Below are positions 52,917-61,739 of a stretch of 64,000 bases of DNA, piece after piece (within the stretch, counting starts at the first letter, position 1; each line of letters starts with the position of its first letter). The stretch is from Streptomyces plumbidurans (GTDB lineage Bacteria > Actinomycetota > Actinomycetes > Streptomycetales > Streptomycetaceae): the NCBI RefSeq assembly GCF_019857225.1, contig NZ_JAFJSY010000016.1, positions 1 through 64,000 of the forward strand, in the 5' to 3' direction. The position numbers were made by a program, and so were the translations under genes. The notes beneath the pieces are model-generated. The model ran no database searches and was not told the origin of the DNA. It saw nothing but the letters and a program-made list of their open reading frames with translations.

Positions 52917-53495
52917 ATGACCGTCACCTACACCTTCGACGTCTTCTGCAGCCTCGACGGCTTCGGTGCCGCCGGCGGCGACTGGACCGGCTACTGGGGG
53001 AAGCAGGGCCCCGAGCTTCTCGACCACCGCCTCGCCGTCTACAGCGAGGAGCAGCAAATGGTCTTCGGGGCCAACACCTACCGGGACTTCGTGCGGATGC
53101 TGGCGTCCAGCACCGAGGAGTCCGACGTGCGGGACCCGTGGGTCACGAAGATGCGGAACATGCCGGCGACGGTGGTGTCGAGCACACTCAAGGAGGCCCT
53201 CGACTGGCCGGACGCGACCGTGGTGAGCGGTGACGCCGTCGAGGTCGTGGCCCGCCTCAAGGAGGAGTCCGAGGTTCCGCTGCGCTCGCACGGGAGCCTG
53301 TCGCTGAACCGGGCGCTGATGGCCGCCGGTCTCGTCGACCGCGTACAGGTGACGCTCTTCCCCGTGATCACCGGTCGGACAGGACAGGCCCCGATCTTCC
53401 AGGGGGCTGCCGACTTCGACCTGGAACTGATCGAGCAGCGCACCCTCGACGGCCACATCCAGGAACTCGTGTACCGCCCGACCCTGCACGGCTGA
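52917..53495 (+). CDS. Dihydrofolate reductase family protein (RibD C-terminal type)
   Basis: The 192-residue protein is a paralogue of the one at 238-822. It has TFDVFCSLDGFGAAGGDWTG at the start, MVFGANTYRDFVRML, LRSHGSLSLNRALMAAGLVD as the equivalent of the nucleotide-binding turn, and VQVTLFPVITGRTGQAPIF. It is probably an NADPH-dependent reductase of unknown substrate. GAGGAG precedes ATG 52917. It follows the universal stress protein gene after 119 bases and may be separately transcribed. Confidence 0.88.
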   Translation: MTVTYTFDVFCSLDGFGAAGGDWTGYWGKQGPELLDHRLAVYSEEQQMVFGANTYRDFVRMLASSTEESDVRDPWVTKMRNMPATVVSSTLKEALDWPDATVVSGDAVEVVARLKEESEVPLRSHGSLSLNRALMAAGLVDRVQVTLFPVITGRTGQAPIFQGAADFDLELIEQRTLDGHIQELVYRPTLHG

Positions 53496-53535
53496 GCGCT
53501 CCCCTCCCCTGCTGCAGACCTGAGCTGTAACGGCC

Positions 53536-53847
53536 TCAACTCGCCCGCGGGGTGCCCACGGTGGTGTGTCCGGCGCGCTCGTGCTGTGCGCGGGCCGCTT
53601 CCAGCAGATGCTGCCAGGAGGTGACGGTCGGCCGGCGGCGCAGCAGGGCGCGGCGCTCGCGTTCGGTCATGCCGCCCCAAATTCCGTACTCGATGCGCTG
53701 GTCGAGGGCATAGGCGAGACACTCGGTCCTGACCCCGCAGCCGCCGCACAATGCTTTGGCCCGGTTCTGCGCGGTTCCCTTGACGAACAGTTCGTCGGGG
53801 TCGGCTGTCCTGCACAGCCCTTGCTCGCCCCAGGTGGTGTCCATCAT
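53536..53847 (-). CDS. WhiB-like iron-sulfur transcription factor
   Basis: From ATG 53847 the protein has 103 residues. It has the Wbl signature: Cys12, Cys34, Cys37 and Cys43 (the CxxC-x5-C arrangement in ALCGGCGVRTECL) to bind a [4Fe-4S] cluster, followed by the G(I/V)WGG turn (GIWGGMTERERRAL) and a basic C-terminus. Such proteins bind sigma factors and respond to redox or NO. No strong ribosome site is seen before 53847; an upstream ATG at 53922 would add a non-conserved basic leader. The Wbl subgroup cannot be fixed by eye. Confidence 0.9.
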   Translation of the reverse strand: MMDTTWGEQGLCRTADPDELFVKGTAQNRAKALCGGCGVRTECLAYALDQRIEYGIWGGMTERERRALLRRRPTVTSWQHLLEAARAQHERAGHTTVGTPRAS

Positions 53848-54022
53848 CCGGTGATGCCGTCCTCTCCCCTGGCCTGCCTGATGAGTTGCCTCGTGCCGAG
53901 GGCAACGGGCATATGTGATCACGCCGTTTGAGGAATCGTTACTTCCTTCACCCTGCGCATCACACCTTCGAGTGATCGGTGATTGCCTTCCTAGCGCTGC
54001 CGCGCTACAGGGAGTTCACCAA

Positions 54023-54223
54023 TCAACGCCGTCGCCAGGACCATCCACTGCCGATTCCGGCCACGTGCAGGGCCAGCGCGGTGAGGCCGAGCAACATCAC
54101 ATTGGTCGAGCTGAAGGTGTCGTTGGTGGAGATGTCCGCCGCATTGATCAGGAACGAGATGAAAAACAGGACCGCCGAGAGTATCGCGAGCATGATGACC
54201 GTCCGTTCGGTGAGTTGACGCAT
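54023..54223 (-). CDS. Small two-helix membrane protein
   Basis: The 66-residue protein from ATG 54223 has two hydrophobic helices (about 9-25, VIMLAILSAVLFFISFLI; and about 40-55, VMLLGLTALALHVAGIG) joined by a polar Asn/Thr/Ser loop, with basic ends. The longer 54454 start would add a low-quality leader crossing the downstream terminator and is rejected. Many actinomycetes carry such small proteins of unknown role. Codon use in the helix region supports expression. Confidence 0.55.
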   Translation of the reverse strand: MRQLTERTVIMLAILSAVLFFISFLINAADISTNDTFSSTNVMLLGLTALALHVAGIGSGWSWRRR

Positions 54224-54310
54224 CCGGTGTGCAGTCCGGATGCCCGCGACCGGGCGGAACACACTGACGGTCGCGCCGATGACGCAGCCCGTCGACGTTG
54301 CTCCTCGGTA

Positions 54311-54348
54311 CGGCTCTGCCGGGGCCAACTTCCGCCCCGGCAGAGCCG
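54311..54348 (-). terminator. Terminator after the tandem-domain secreted protein
   Basis: A perfect 15-bp stem (54311-54325 with 54334-54348) and an 8-base loop lie 8 bases beyond the minus-strand stop at 54357. Confidence 0.85.
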
Positions 54349-54356
54349 CCAGAGGA

Positions 54357-55310
54357 TCAGGCGTAGTAGTGGATCGTGCCGTGCAGAGCGGGTACGCCGC
54401 CCTCGCAGTGCTGCACGAAGGTGGCGGCGAACGCCTTGATCGCGCCGTCGTCACCGCGGGCCAGCCTGGTCACCGTGATCTCACCAGTGACGGTGTTGCA
54501 GCCGCGTCCGTCGCCGAACACGTCCAGTCCCGCGACCGAGGCTCCATGGCTGCGCTCCGCCTGATAGGTGTGTCCGGCCTCGAACTGCTCGCCGTCGGGC
54601 GGGGTCAACTGCGCGGTCCAGTACTCCCGCTTGCCGGAGACGTCGTACTGCACGCCGTCACCGTAGGACCTGAGCGAGAAGGTGCTGGTGGCGCCCTGGT
54701 GGGTCTGGGCGACGCCCTGGCCTATGTAGTCGCCGGCGTCGCTCGTGTACGCGTAGGAGAGCGGGTAGGCGTGGTACTTGATGACTCCCTTGAGCGCGGG
54801 AGCGTCGGCGCTCTCGCAGTGCTGGGTGTAGGTGGCGTCCAGAACGGTGATCGCCCCGGATGTGTCTGTCTCGATCTGGTTGACGGAGAACTGGCCGTAG
54901 ACCTCGTTGCAGCCGCGGCCGTCGCCATAGACGTCGAGTCCGGGTGACCGGCCGGTCCGGGTCGCCGCTCCCTCCGCGTTGCGGTATATGCCGGGCCGGA
55001 GTTGCTCACCTCTGGGCGCCGCGAGGTTGACGGCCCACTGTTCGTCGGCGGTGCTCACAGTGAGCTGCACGTACCCCGCGTCACCCCCGACGCTGATGGT
55101 GCTCGTGGACGGCGTGTACGCGGCACTGCCGCCCTGGCCGATGTAGTCGCCGGCCTGGCTGGTGAAGCTGTACTTGGTCACGGCCACCGGTGTGCCGGTG
55201 GCGGCCGATGCCGCCCCGGCCGTCCCGAAACCGAGACCGACCGCCACGAAAAGACTCAAGAGCGCGCCCAGCAACGAAAGCAGTGAACCTGCGCGTCTGT
55301 GCACAGTCAC
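54357..55310 (-). CDS. Secreted protein with two tandem homologous domains
   Basis: From GTG 55310, with AAGGAGGGG just upstream, the protein has 317 residues. A signal peptide ends at ASA near 37. The mature part is two copies of a domain of about 135 residues. Each copy opens with Y(S/A)xTS(Q/D)AGDYIGQG, contains GEQ(L/F)xxGxxYxAE, then GLDV(Y/F)GDGRGCN, and ends with a VQHCE-like strand and LKG-I-(K/H)YHA or LHG-I-HYYA. The conserved Cys pair per copy suggests one disulfide each. I recognise no named family or function. Confidence 0.82.
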   Translation of the reverse strand: MTVHRRAGSLLSLLGALLSLFVAVGLGFGTAGAASAATGTPVAVTKYSFTSQAGDYIGQGGSAAYTPSTSTISVGGDAGYVQLTVSTADEQWAVNLAAPRGEQLRPGIYRNAEGAATRTGRSPGLDVYGDGRGCNEVYGQFSVNQIETDTSGAITVLDATYTQHCESADAPALKGVIKYHAYPLSYAYTSDAGDYIGQGVAQTHQGATSTFSLRSYGDGVQYDVSGKREYWTAQLTPPDGEQFEAGHTYQAERSHGASVAGLDVFGDGRGCNTVTGEITVTRLARGDDGAIKAFAATFVQHCEGGVPALHGTIHYYA

Positions 55311-55437
55311 ATTCCCCTCCTTGGCACGGAACACCCCCACTGAGTGCCCGCAACCCCGGTTATAACAAGGGGCACTGACATCGATGTCGTAGTCGAGCCA
55401 TCACCGACACCGACCGGTTCGGCCGGTGGACGCCGAT

Positions 55438-55913
55438 CTTCAGTCCAGGTCCGACATGTCCAGAGTTTCTTGCGGCCCACGAGCAGGTCGGTGGTCTCGA
55501 CTGTGACGGGGCCGAGGTCGTGTGGGGCGGAGAGGGTGTCGCCGACGACGTCGAACCGGTCGCGGGCCTCGGCCATCTGCTTGGGGTCCGTCGAGACGAT
55601 GAGGGCGTGGGCGCCGAGCCGGCGAGCGTCCTCGGCCTTGTCCGGTGAGCGGCTGATCACCGAGGTGTCGGCGCCGTGTGCCACGGCGAACTTGACCGCC
55701 AGATGGCCCAGGCCGCCCAGTCCCGCCACGGCGACCCGGGTCCCCGGCCGCGGCCGGATCCAGACCGGCGGGAAGGGCGTAGGTGAAGCGGTCGCGGACG
55801 ACGTACTCGCGGGAGTAGCCGCCCAGGGTCGTCGATCCGTCGTGCCGGTCGATGCCGTCGTAGGTCAGGGTCGGGAAGGCGTGGCAGAAGATTTCCTGGC
55901 CGGCCCGGCGCAT
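55438..55913 (-). pseudogene. Decayed zinc-dependent alcohol dehydrogenase (YahK-like)
   Basis: Pieces of a medium-chain zinc alcohol dehydrogenase appear in order but in different frames. First comes EIFCHAFPTLTYDGIDRHDG and GGYSREYVVRDRFTYALPAG in one frame. Then a cofactor-domain segment LGGLGHLAVKFAVAHGAD and SRSPDKAEDARRLGAHALIV, SAPHDLG in another. An ending LDMSDLD, corresponding to the family's EMLDFCAEHG, is back in the first frame. The N-terminal third, the linker around the cofactor motif and most of the C-terminus are missing. It is clearly a gene remnant; adjacent genes are intact. Confidence 0.75.
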
Positions 55914-55988
55914 GGCGCGTGACGTCGCCGGGTGCGAGCCGGCGACGTGGAACGCCTCGCGACCGTGATCTCGACGACCGGCAGCGGC

Positions 55989-56768
55989 TCACCAGGTGGG
56001 GATCATGCCTCCGTCGATCACGAAATCGCTGCCGGTGATGTTGGCCGAGCGGTCCCCGGCCAGGAACAGGGCCAGGTCCGCCACCTCCCTGGGCTTGGTG
56101 AAGCGGCCGGTGACCATGGACGACTGCGCCTCGGCCACGATGTCCTCGGGAGTGGCGCCCACCGCGGCCGACACCGTGTCGGCCACTCCTCCCCCGCCGA
56201 GCCACAGATCCGTCTCCACCGGACCCGGGCTCACGGTGTTGAGGCGGATGCCCTTGGGGCCCACCTCCTTGGACAGGGCCTTGGAGAAGGCGACGAGTGC
56301 GGCCTTGCCCGCGCTGTAGTCGATCACCAGCGGGTCGGGCAGGGTGGCATTGACCGAGGCGATCGTGACGACCGAGCCCCGGCCCGCCGCGAGCATCAGC
56401 GGCAGGGCGGCGCGTGTGACCCGTACGGCCGCGAGGAGGTTCAGGTCGAGCGTGCGCCGCCACTCCTCGTCGGTCACCGTGAGGAAGCCGCCGGTGCGGG
56501 GCGGAGCCGTGCCGACGTTGTTGACGAGGACGTCCACCCGCCCCTGCGCGGCCCCGATCAGCCGCTCGGCCGCCGCCGGATCGCTCAGATCGACGGACAC
56601 CCAGGTCACCGAGGCGTGCTCGGCCAGCACGTCCAGCTCCTTCGACGACGTACGGGACCCTGCGATCACGCCCGCTCCGGCCGCGGCCAGAGCCTCGGTC
56701 ACCGCGAGCCCGATGCCCTTGCTCGCACCGGTGACGACGGCGGTCCTGCCCTGCAGTTCGTTGGCCAT
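55989..56768 (-). CDS. SDR family NAD(P)-dependent oxidoreductase
   Basis: From ATG 56768 the protein has 259 residues. It is a classical short-chain dehydrogenase: [20 protein letters not shown] (cofactor), [16 protein letters not shown], the catalytic Ser in [31 protein letters not shown] (Tyr and Lys), and [14 protein letters not shown] at the end. It is cytoplasmic with unknown substrate. It lies just upstream of the alcohol dehydrogenase remnant on the same strand, and may once have shared a pathway with it. The region toward the divergent catalase gene is 324 bases long. Confidence 0.92.
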   Translation of the reverse strand: MANELQGRTAVVTGASKGIGLAVTEALAAAGAGVIAGSRTSSKELDVLAEHASVTWVSVDLSDPAAAERLIGAAQGRVDVLVNNVGTAPPRTGGFLTVTDEEWRRTLDLNLLAAVRVTRAALPLMLAAGRGSVVTIASVNATLPDPLVIDYSAGKAALVAFSKALSKEVGPKGIRLNTVSPGPVETDLWLGGGGVADTVSAAVGATPEDIVAEAQSSMVTGRFTKPREVADLALFLAGDRSANITGSDFVIDGGMIPTW

Positions 56769-57092
56769 GGGATCGGCTCCTCGGAGTGGGTGAGAGGCGG
56801 GCACGCCGGGGAGACGGCTCGGCCCGGCACCCACGGTGCCAGGCCGGTCGCGGCGCTGCAGGGCGAACGCCTCACCTCGTCCGCCGGGTGGCGCCCTCGG
56901 GCGAGCGGTTACACGCTGGAGAGGTGTGCGCCGGTGATCAGGACGCAATCCCCCCGCGCATCGTGCACATCCGTCGCTGCGGTGACGTTTGCACGCGCCC
57001 CTGGGGGTCACCCCGCACACGGGGACGTGCCGGGTCTCCCGATGACGCGCGACCCGGCACACGACCGCCCCCGTACGACGAAAGGCAGATTG
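56769..57092. promoter_or_regulatory. 324-bp divergent region between SDR and catalase
   Basis: No supported gene lies here. A 10-bp inverted repeat (57027-57060) lies 33 bases ahead of the catalase start. The rest is GC-rich with short dyads but no convincing -35/-10 pair and no Fur/PerR-like A/T-rich box. Confidence 0.4.
57027..57060. promoter_or_regulatory. Inverted repeat upstream of catalase
   Basis: GTGCCGGGTC (57027-57036) and GACCCGGCAC (57051-57060) form a perfect 10-bp dyad with a 14-base spacer, ending 32 bases before ATG 57093. It could be an operator for an oxidative-stress regulator or a 5' leader hairpin. Confidence 0.45.
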
Positions 57093-58610
57093 ATGACGGA
57101 AATCCCGCCCGCCACCACGACCGATTCCGGCGCCCCGGTCGAGAGCGACGAGCATTCGCTCACCGTGGGACCCGGGGGCCCGATCCTGCTGCAGGACGCC
57201 TATCTGATCGAGCAGATGGCACAGTTCAACCGGGAGCGGATCCCCGAGCGGCAGCCGCACGCCAAGGGAAGCGGCGCCTTCGGGCACTTCGAGGTGACCC
57301 ACGACGTCAGCGCGTACACCAAGGCGGCCGTTTTCCAGCCGGGCACGCGCACCGACCTGGTCGCCCGCTTCTCGACCGTGGCGGGTGAGCGCGGCAGCCC
57401 GGACACCTGGCGCGACCCGCGCGGCTTCGCGGTGAAGTTCTACACCAGCGAGGGCAACTACGACATGGTCGGCAACAACACGCCGGTGTTCTTCGTGAAG
57501 GACCCGATGAAGTTCCAGCACTTCATCCGCTCCCAGAAGCGCCGCGCCGACAACAACCTTCGCGACCACGACATGCAGTGGGACTTCTGGACGCTCTCCC
57601 CCGAGTCCGCGCACCAGGTCACCTGGCTGATGGGCGACCGCGGCATTCCGCGGACCTGGCGCCACATGAACGGCTACACCTCCCACACCTATATGTGGAT
57701 CAACGCGGCCGGCGAGCGGTTCTGGGTGAAGTACCACTTCAAGACCGACCAGGGCATCGAGTGCTTCACACAGCACGAGGCCGACCAGATGGCCGCTGCC
57801 GACACGGATTACCACACGCGTGATCTGTTCGAGCACATCCGCGACGGCGACTTCCCCAGCTGGACGCTGAAGGTGCAGGTGATGCCGTACGAGGACGCCG
57901 CGCACTACCGCTTCAACCCGTTCGACCTCACCAAGGTGTGGCCGCACGGCGACTACCCGCTCATCCCGGTCGGCAGGATGACGCTCGACCGCAACCCGAC
58001 CGACAACCACGCCCAGATCGAGCAGGCCGCCTTCCAGCCCAACAACCTCGTCCCCGGCATCGGACCCAGCCCGGACCGCATGCTGCTGGCCCGGCTGTTC
58101 TCCTACGCGGACGCACACCGCCACCGGATCGGCGGCAACTACCAGCAGCTTCCGGTGAACGCCCCCGTCGTCGACGTCCACACGTACTCCAAGGACGGGG
58201 CGATGGCGTACCGGAACACCACCGACCCGGTGTACGCCCCCAACTCCAAGGGCGGCCCCGCGGCCGACAGCGCCCGCTACACGCCGCCCAGTTGGGAGGC
58301 GGACGGCGCGATCACCCGTGCCGCGTACGTCAGTCATCCCGAGGACGACGACTGGGGCCAGCCCGGCACGCTGGTGCGCGAGGTCATGGACGACGCCGCG
58401 CGCGACCGCCTCGTCGACAACGTCGTGGGCCATCTCCTCAACGGCGTGACGGAGCCCGTCCTCAAGCGGGCCTTCGAGTACTGGTCGAACATCGACAAGA
58501 CCATCGGGGACCGCATCGCCCAGGGTGTCCGCGCCAAGGCCGGCGAGAAGGACCCCAAGGCGGCCGAACAGGCCAATCCCGCACGGAGCAGCATGCAGGA
58601 CAAGGCCTGA
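57093..58610 (+). CDS. Catalase (monofunctional haem catalase)
   Basis: The 505-residue protein is within the small-subunit catalase range. Active-site features are distal His56 in [16 protein letters not shown], Asn in [15 protein letters not shown], and the proximal Tyr in [20 protein letters not shown]. Haem-pocket [20 protein letters not shown] is also present. It decomposes hydrogen peroxide in the cytoplasm. The start ATG 57093 has AAAGG upstream. It is divergent from an SDR gene and followed by an SMI1-type gene after 84 bases. An inverted repeat just upstream may control it. Confidence 0.95.
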   Translation: MTEIPPATTTDSGAPVESDEHSLTVGPGGPILLQDAYLIEQMAQFNRERIPERQPHAKGSGAFGHFEVTHDVSAYTKAAVFQPGTRTDLVARFSTVAGERGSPDTWRDPRGFAVKFYTSEGNYDMVGNNTPVFFVKDPMKFQHFIRSQKRRADNNLRDHDMQWDFWTLSPESAHQVTWLMGDRGIPRTWRHMNGYTSHTYMWINAAGERFWVKYHFKTDQGIECFTQHEADQMAAADTDYHTRDLFEHIRDGDFPSWTLKVQVMPYEDAAHYRFNPFDLTKVWPHGDYPLIPVGRMTLDRNPTDNHAQIEQAAFQPNNLVPGIGPSPDRMLLARLFSYADAHRHRIGGNYQQLPVNAPVVDVHTYSKDGAMAYRNTTDPVYAPNSKGGPAADSARYTPPSWEADGAITRAAYVSHPEDDDWGQPGTLVREVMDDAARDRLVDNVVGHLLNGVTEPVLKRAFEYWSNIDKTIGDRIAQGVRAKAGEKDPKAAEQANPARSSMQDKA

Positions 58611-58694
58611 CGGCCCGACCGTCGGGCAGCCGCCACCCGGCACTGCCCATGTCGGTGCCGGGTCGTTGTCAGTGCCGAGTGAGATTCTCGCGAT

Positions 58695-60599
58695 ATGAGT
58701 GGAGAGTCTTTCAACTGGCAGGCGTTCCTGGGTCGTTGGCAGGAGGAGTGGGTTCCGCGCGACGACTCGGACATGGACGCGTACGAGGACGACGGTGAGA
58801 CCTTCGTCCTTCCCGGCAGACCCGGTGCGGACGAGGCGGCGATCGCCGCGGCCGAGGAGCGGCTCGGACGGCGACTGCCGCCCTCGTACCGCGCGTTCCT
58901 GGCCGTGAGCGACGGCTGGCATGTGGACGAGACCGTCGGGGTCTACCAGCTCGGCGGCGCCGCGGACATCCGCTGGTTCGGGGACCCGCACGGCATGACC
59001 TCGCTGTACGAGGAGAACCTGGGCGACGACCCGCGCGAGGAGGACGTCCGGCTGGCCGGGATGTGGAAGCGGGCGCTCCAGCTGGAGACCGACTCCGACA
59101 TGTCGCACGCCCTGCTGGACCCCGGTGACGTCGACGCGGACGGCGAATGGGCCCTGTACGTCTACAAGGGCTGGAGTGGTGAACTGCCCCGCCGGTACCC
59201 GTCGTTCCGTGCGTACATGGAGGCCATGTACCGCCGCTTCCACGCCGATCGCTCGCAGGACACCGACTTCGTGAACGCGACCACCCGCGCCCAGGACGCG
59301 CATGTGGACGAGGCCCGAGTGCTGGCTGTGCTCGGACGCTACGAGGAGGCCCTCCCCCTGCTTGAGGAGGCTCGGTCCTTCGGACGGCCGCGTAGCGCCG
59401 CTCTCTTCAACCAGCTGCGGCAGTTCATGCATCCGCACGAGACCCCCGGCTACGGCAACCTGGTGGCCGACCCGCTCTACCTGCCCGAGCTGCTGCCCGT
59501 TGAGGCCAAGTCGGAAGTGACCGGCCGATGGCAACCGGGCGGGGACGACCACTGGTTGAGGATGATGGTCGCTCGCGGGGTCGCCCGGAAGAGGGCCGAG
59601 GCCGTGCGGAGCGCGGTGCGGGACGGCAACCACCGCTACGCACCCGACGGTTCGTGGGGCCGTGCCGTCAGCGAGGCGCGAGGGGCTGCTCGTTGGGGAA
59701 ACAGTGACGCCGCATGGCGGGTGCTTCGGGCCGCGCTTCCGCACTGGAAGGCCCCCGGGCCCCTGCTGATCGCCCCGGTCGGTCTCCTCGCCGATCCGAT
59801 CCTGGGCCCGCTGATCACCCCGGAGCGTGGTCGGGAGCTCCTCGCGACACCACGGGACGGACAGCAGGGGCCCGCTCCCGAGCCGGTGCCCGATCTCGAC
59901 CCACCGGGTCTCGTCTGGCTCGCCGAGACCGCGACGATGCGGCAAGCATTCGACGGGTACCGCTGCGTCTGGGTCGAGGGGAGCGACCCCGCCCGGCTGC
60001 CCGCCCTGATCGGCGAGGACGGCGCCGAGCTGGGTGCGCCCGTCGATTCGCGTACGGCGTTCTGGCGTGCCCCCAGGAGTAACGACCGGGAGGGCGTGCA
60101 ACCCTGGGAGGACCGGGCTCTGGTCTCCGTCGGCCGCACCGCCGAAGGGTGGGCCTTCGCCTTCGACGGCCGCGCGCACAGCTCCCTCAGCACGAGGTTC
60201 GTGTCCCCCGCTCAGGCCGCTTCCGTGTCCGGCCGCGCGGTGGTGGTCTGTCGCGAATCGAGGCCCTCGTCCCCGGGCGGCCGGTCGGCCACCTTCCACC
60301 TGTCGGTGGCCGAACAGGGCGTGGACCTCTACGCGTTCACCGTGCAGGGTGCGGAGATCACGCGCTCCGGGGAGATACCCGAGGCACTGGACCCCGCACG
60401 ATTGTTCCGCCCAGAGGACGCCGAACTGGGCGCCGAAATACGCATGTTGGCGGCCCTGCACACCGAACTCGGCCTCTCCCTGCCCCGCTTCGCCCTGACC
60501 CGGGGCAAGCTCCCCACCTTCACCACCCGGTCCTGGACCCGGGCGCCCCGCGAGGGCGAGGGGTACGCCACTCTCACCTTCGTACGCCACCGGCCCTGA
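58695..60599 (+). CDS. SMI1/KNR4 family protein with long C-terminal region
   Basis: The 634-residue protein has an N-terminal SMI1/KNR4 domain (about 38-175): EAAIAAAEERLGRRLPPSYR, FLAVSDGWHVDETVGVYQLG and a final YVYKGWSGELPRRYPSFRAY. In bacteria this fold is common among immunity proteins to contact-dependent or polymorphic toxins. The remaining 450 residues hold TPR-like helices (about 200-340, VLAVLGRYEEALPLLEEA) and a beta-rich end (about 420-634) with GLSLPRFALTRGKLP, of unknown fold. No toxin gene is adjacent, so the immunity role is only a possibility. Confidence 0.82.
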   Translation: MSGESFNWQAFLGRWQEEWVPRDDSDMDAYEDDGETFVLPGRPGADEAAIAAAEERLGRRLPPSYRAFLAVSDGWHVDETVGVYQLGGAADIRWFGDPHGMTSLYEENLGDDPREEDVRLAGMWKRALQLETDSDMSHALLDPGDVDADGEWALYVYKGWSGELPRRYPSFRAYMEAMYRRFHADRSQDTDFVNATTRAQDAHVDEARVLAVLGRYEEALPLLEEARSFGRPRSAALFNQLRQFMHPHETPGYGNLVADPLYLPELLPVEAKSEVTGRWQPGGDDHWLRMMVARGVARKRAEAVRSAVRDGNHRYAPDGSWGRAVSEARGAARWGNSDAAWRVLRAALPHWKAPGPLLIAPVGLLADPILGPLITPERGRELLATPRDGQQGPAPEPVPDLDPPGLVWLAETATMRQAFDGYRCVWVEGSDPARLPALIGEDGAELGAPVDSRTAFWRAPRSNDREGVQPWEDRALVSVGRTAEGWAFAFDGRAHSSLSTRFVSPAQAASVSGRAVVVCRESRPSSPGGRSATFHLSVAEQGVDLYAFTVQGAEITRSGEIPEALDPARLFRPEDAELGAEIRMLAALHTELGLSLPRFALTRGKLPTFTTRSWTRAPREGEGYATLTFVRHRP

Positions 60600-60617
60600 C
60601 GGGTACTGCCGACCGCC

Positions 60618-61739
60618 TCATGCGACGCCCGTGCGGTGGATCGGGGTGCCGGAGCCCGTCAGGGGAGCGCCCGTTCCGCCCCGGCGGCTGGCGACGATCT
60701 CCGCCGCGATCGACAGGGCCGTCTCCTCGGGGGTACGGCCGCCGAGGTCGAGGCCGATGGGCGATCGCAGGCGGGCCAACTCGGCTTCCGTCAGGCCGAC
60801 TTCACGCAGGCGGCGGTTGCGGTCGGCGTGGGTGCGCGGTGAACCCATGGCGCCCACGAAGGCGACCGGCAGCCGCAGCGCGACCTCGAGCAGCGGAACG
60901 TCGAACTTGGCGTCATGGGTGAGGACGCACAGCACGGTGCGGGCGTCGGTCGTGGTGCGGCGCAGATAGCGGTGCGGCCAGTCCACCACGATCTCGTCGG
61001 CCTCGGGGAAGCGCGCCCGGGTGGCGAAGACGGGACGGGCGTCGCACACGGTGACGTGGTGGCCGAGGAACTTGCCGACCCGGACCAGCGCAGCCGCGAA
61101 GTCGATCGCGCCGAAGACGATCATCCGGGGTGGCGGCACACTCGATTCGACCAGCAGGGTGAGCCCGCCCGGGCAGTGCGAGCCGTCCTCCGAGACCTCG
61201 AACGTGCCGGTGCGACCCGCATCCAGCGCGGCCCCGGCCTCGGCGGCAGCCGTGCGGTCCAGCGCCGCGTCACCGCCGAGCGTGCCGTCGAACGAGCCGT
61301 CGCCGTGGACGAGCAGACCGGCGCCGAGGTAGGGCTCCGGGCCGCGCACCACGCGTGCGACAGCGACCGGTTCGCCCTTGACGGCGAGGTTCAACGCCAT
61401 GTGCAGCAGGGTTCTCAGCGGCGCGTCCACGGGCAGCGGTGTGACGAGGACGTCGAGGACCCCGCCGCAGGTCAGCCCCACGGCGAAGGCGTCCTCGTCG
61501 CTGTAGCCGAAGCGCTCCAGCACGCTGCGGCCGCTTCGGCGTGCCTCGACGCACAGGTCGTAGACCGCCCCCTCGACGCAACCGCCGGACACCGACCCGA
61601 TGACGGTGCCCTCATCGTCGACGGCGAGTGAGGCGCCTGGCCCGCGAGGGGCGCTGCCGCCGACGGCCACGACCGTGGCGACGGCGACAGCGCGGTCCTC
61701 GTCGAGCCAGCGTTTCAGCTCCGGTGCGAGATCAAGCAC
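60618..61739 (-). CDS. XdhC/CoxI family molybdenum cofactor protein
   Basis: From GTG 61739 the protein has 373 residues. The N-terminal XdhC/CoxI domain has VATVVAVGGSAPRGPGASLA and GSVSGGCVEGAVYDLC, then LTCGGVLDVLV. The C-terminal Rossmann domain has RMIVFGAIDFAAALVRVGKF, CDARPVFATRARFPEADEIV and FVGAMGSPRTHADRNRRLRE. XdhC-type proteins bind, sulfurate-protect and insert Mo cofactor into xanthine-dehydrogenase-like enzymes. Its start overlaps the end of the molybdopterin subunit gene by 8 bases, showing translational coupling. Confidence 0.92.
   Translation of the reverse strand: MLDLAPELKRWLDEDRAVAVATVVAVGGSAPRGPGASLAVDDEGTVIGSVSGGCVEGAVYDLCVEARRSGRSVLERFGYSDEDAFAVGLTCGGVLDVLVTPLPVDAPLRTLLHMALNLAVKGEPVAVARVVRGPEPYLGAGLLVHGDGSFDGTLGGDAALDRTAAAEAGAALDAGRTGTFEVSEDGSHCPGGLTLLVESSVPPPRMIVFGAIDFAAALVRVGKFLGHHVTVCDARPVFATRARFPEADEIVVDWPHRYLRRTTTDARTVLCVLTHDAKFDVPLLEVALRLPVAFVGAMGSPRTHADRNRRLREVGLTEAELARLRSPIGLDLGGRTPEETALSIAAEIVASRRGGTGAPLTGSGTPIHRTGVA

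Noticed and set aside
55989..60590. A 1533-residue open frame on the minus strand across catalase and the SMI1 gene.
   Set aside because: It is antisense to two well-supported genes. Only its last 259 residues (the SDR at 55989-56768) are real; the rest is an open frame caused by high G/C at third positions.
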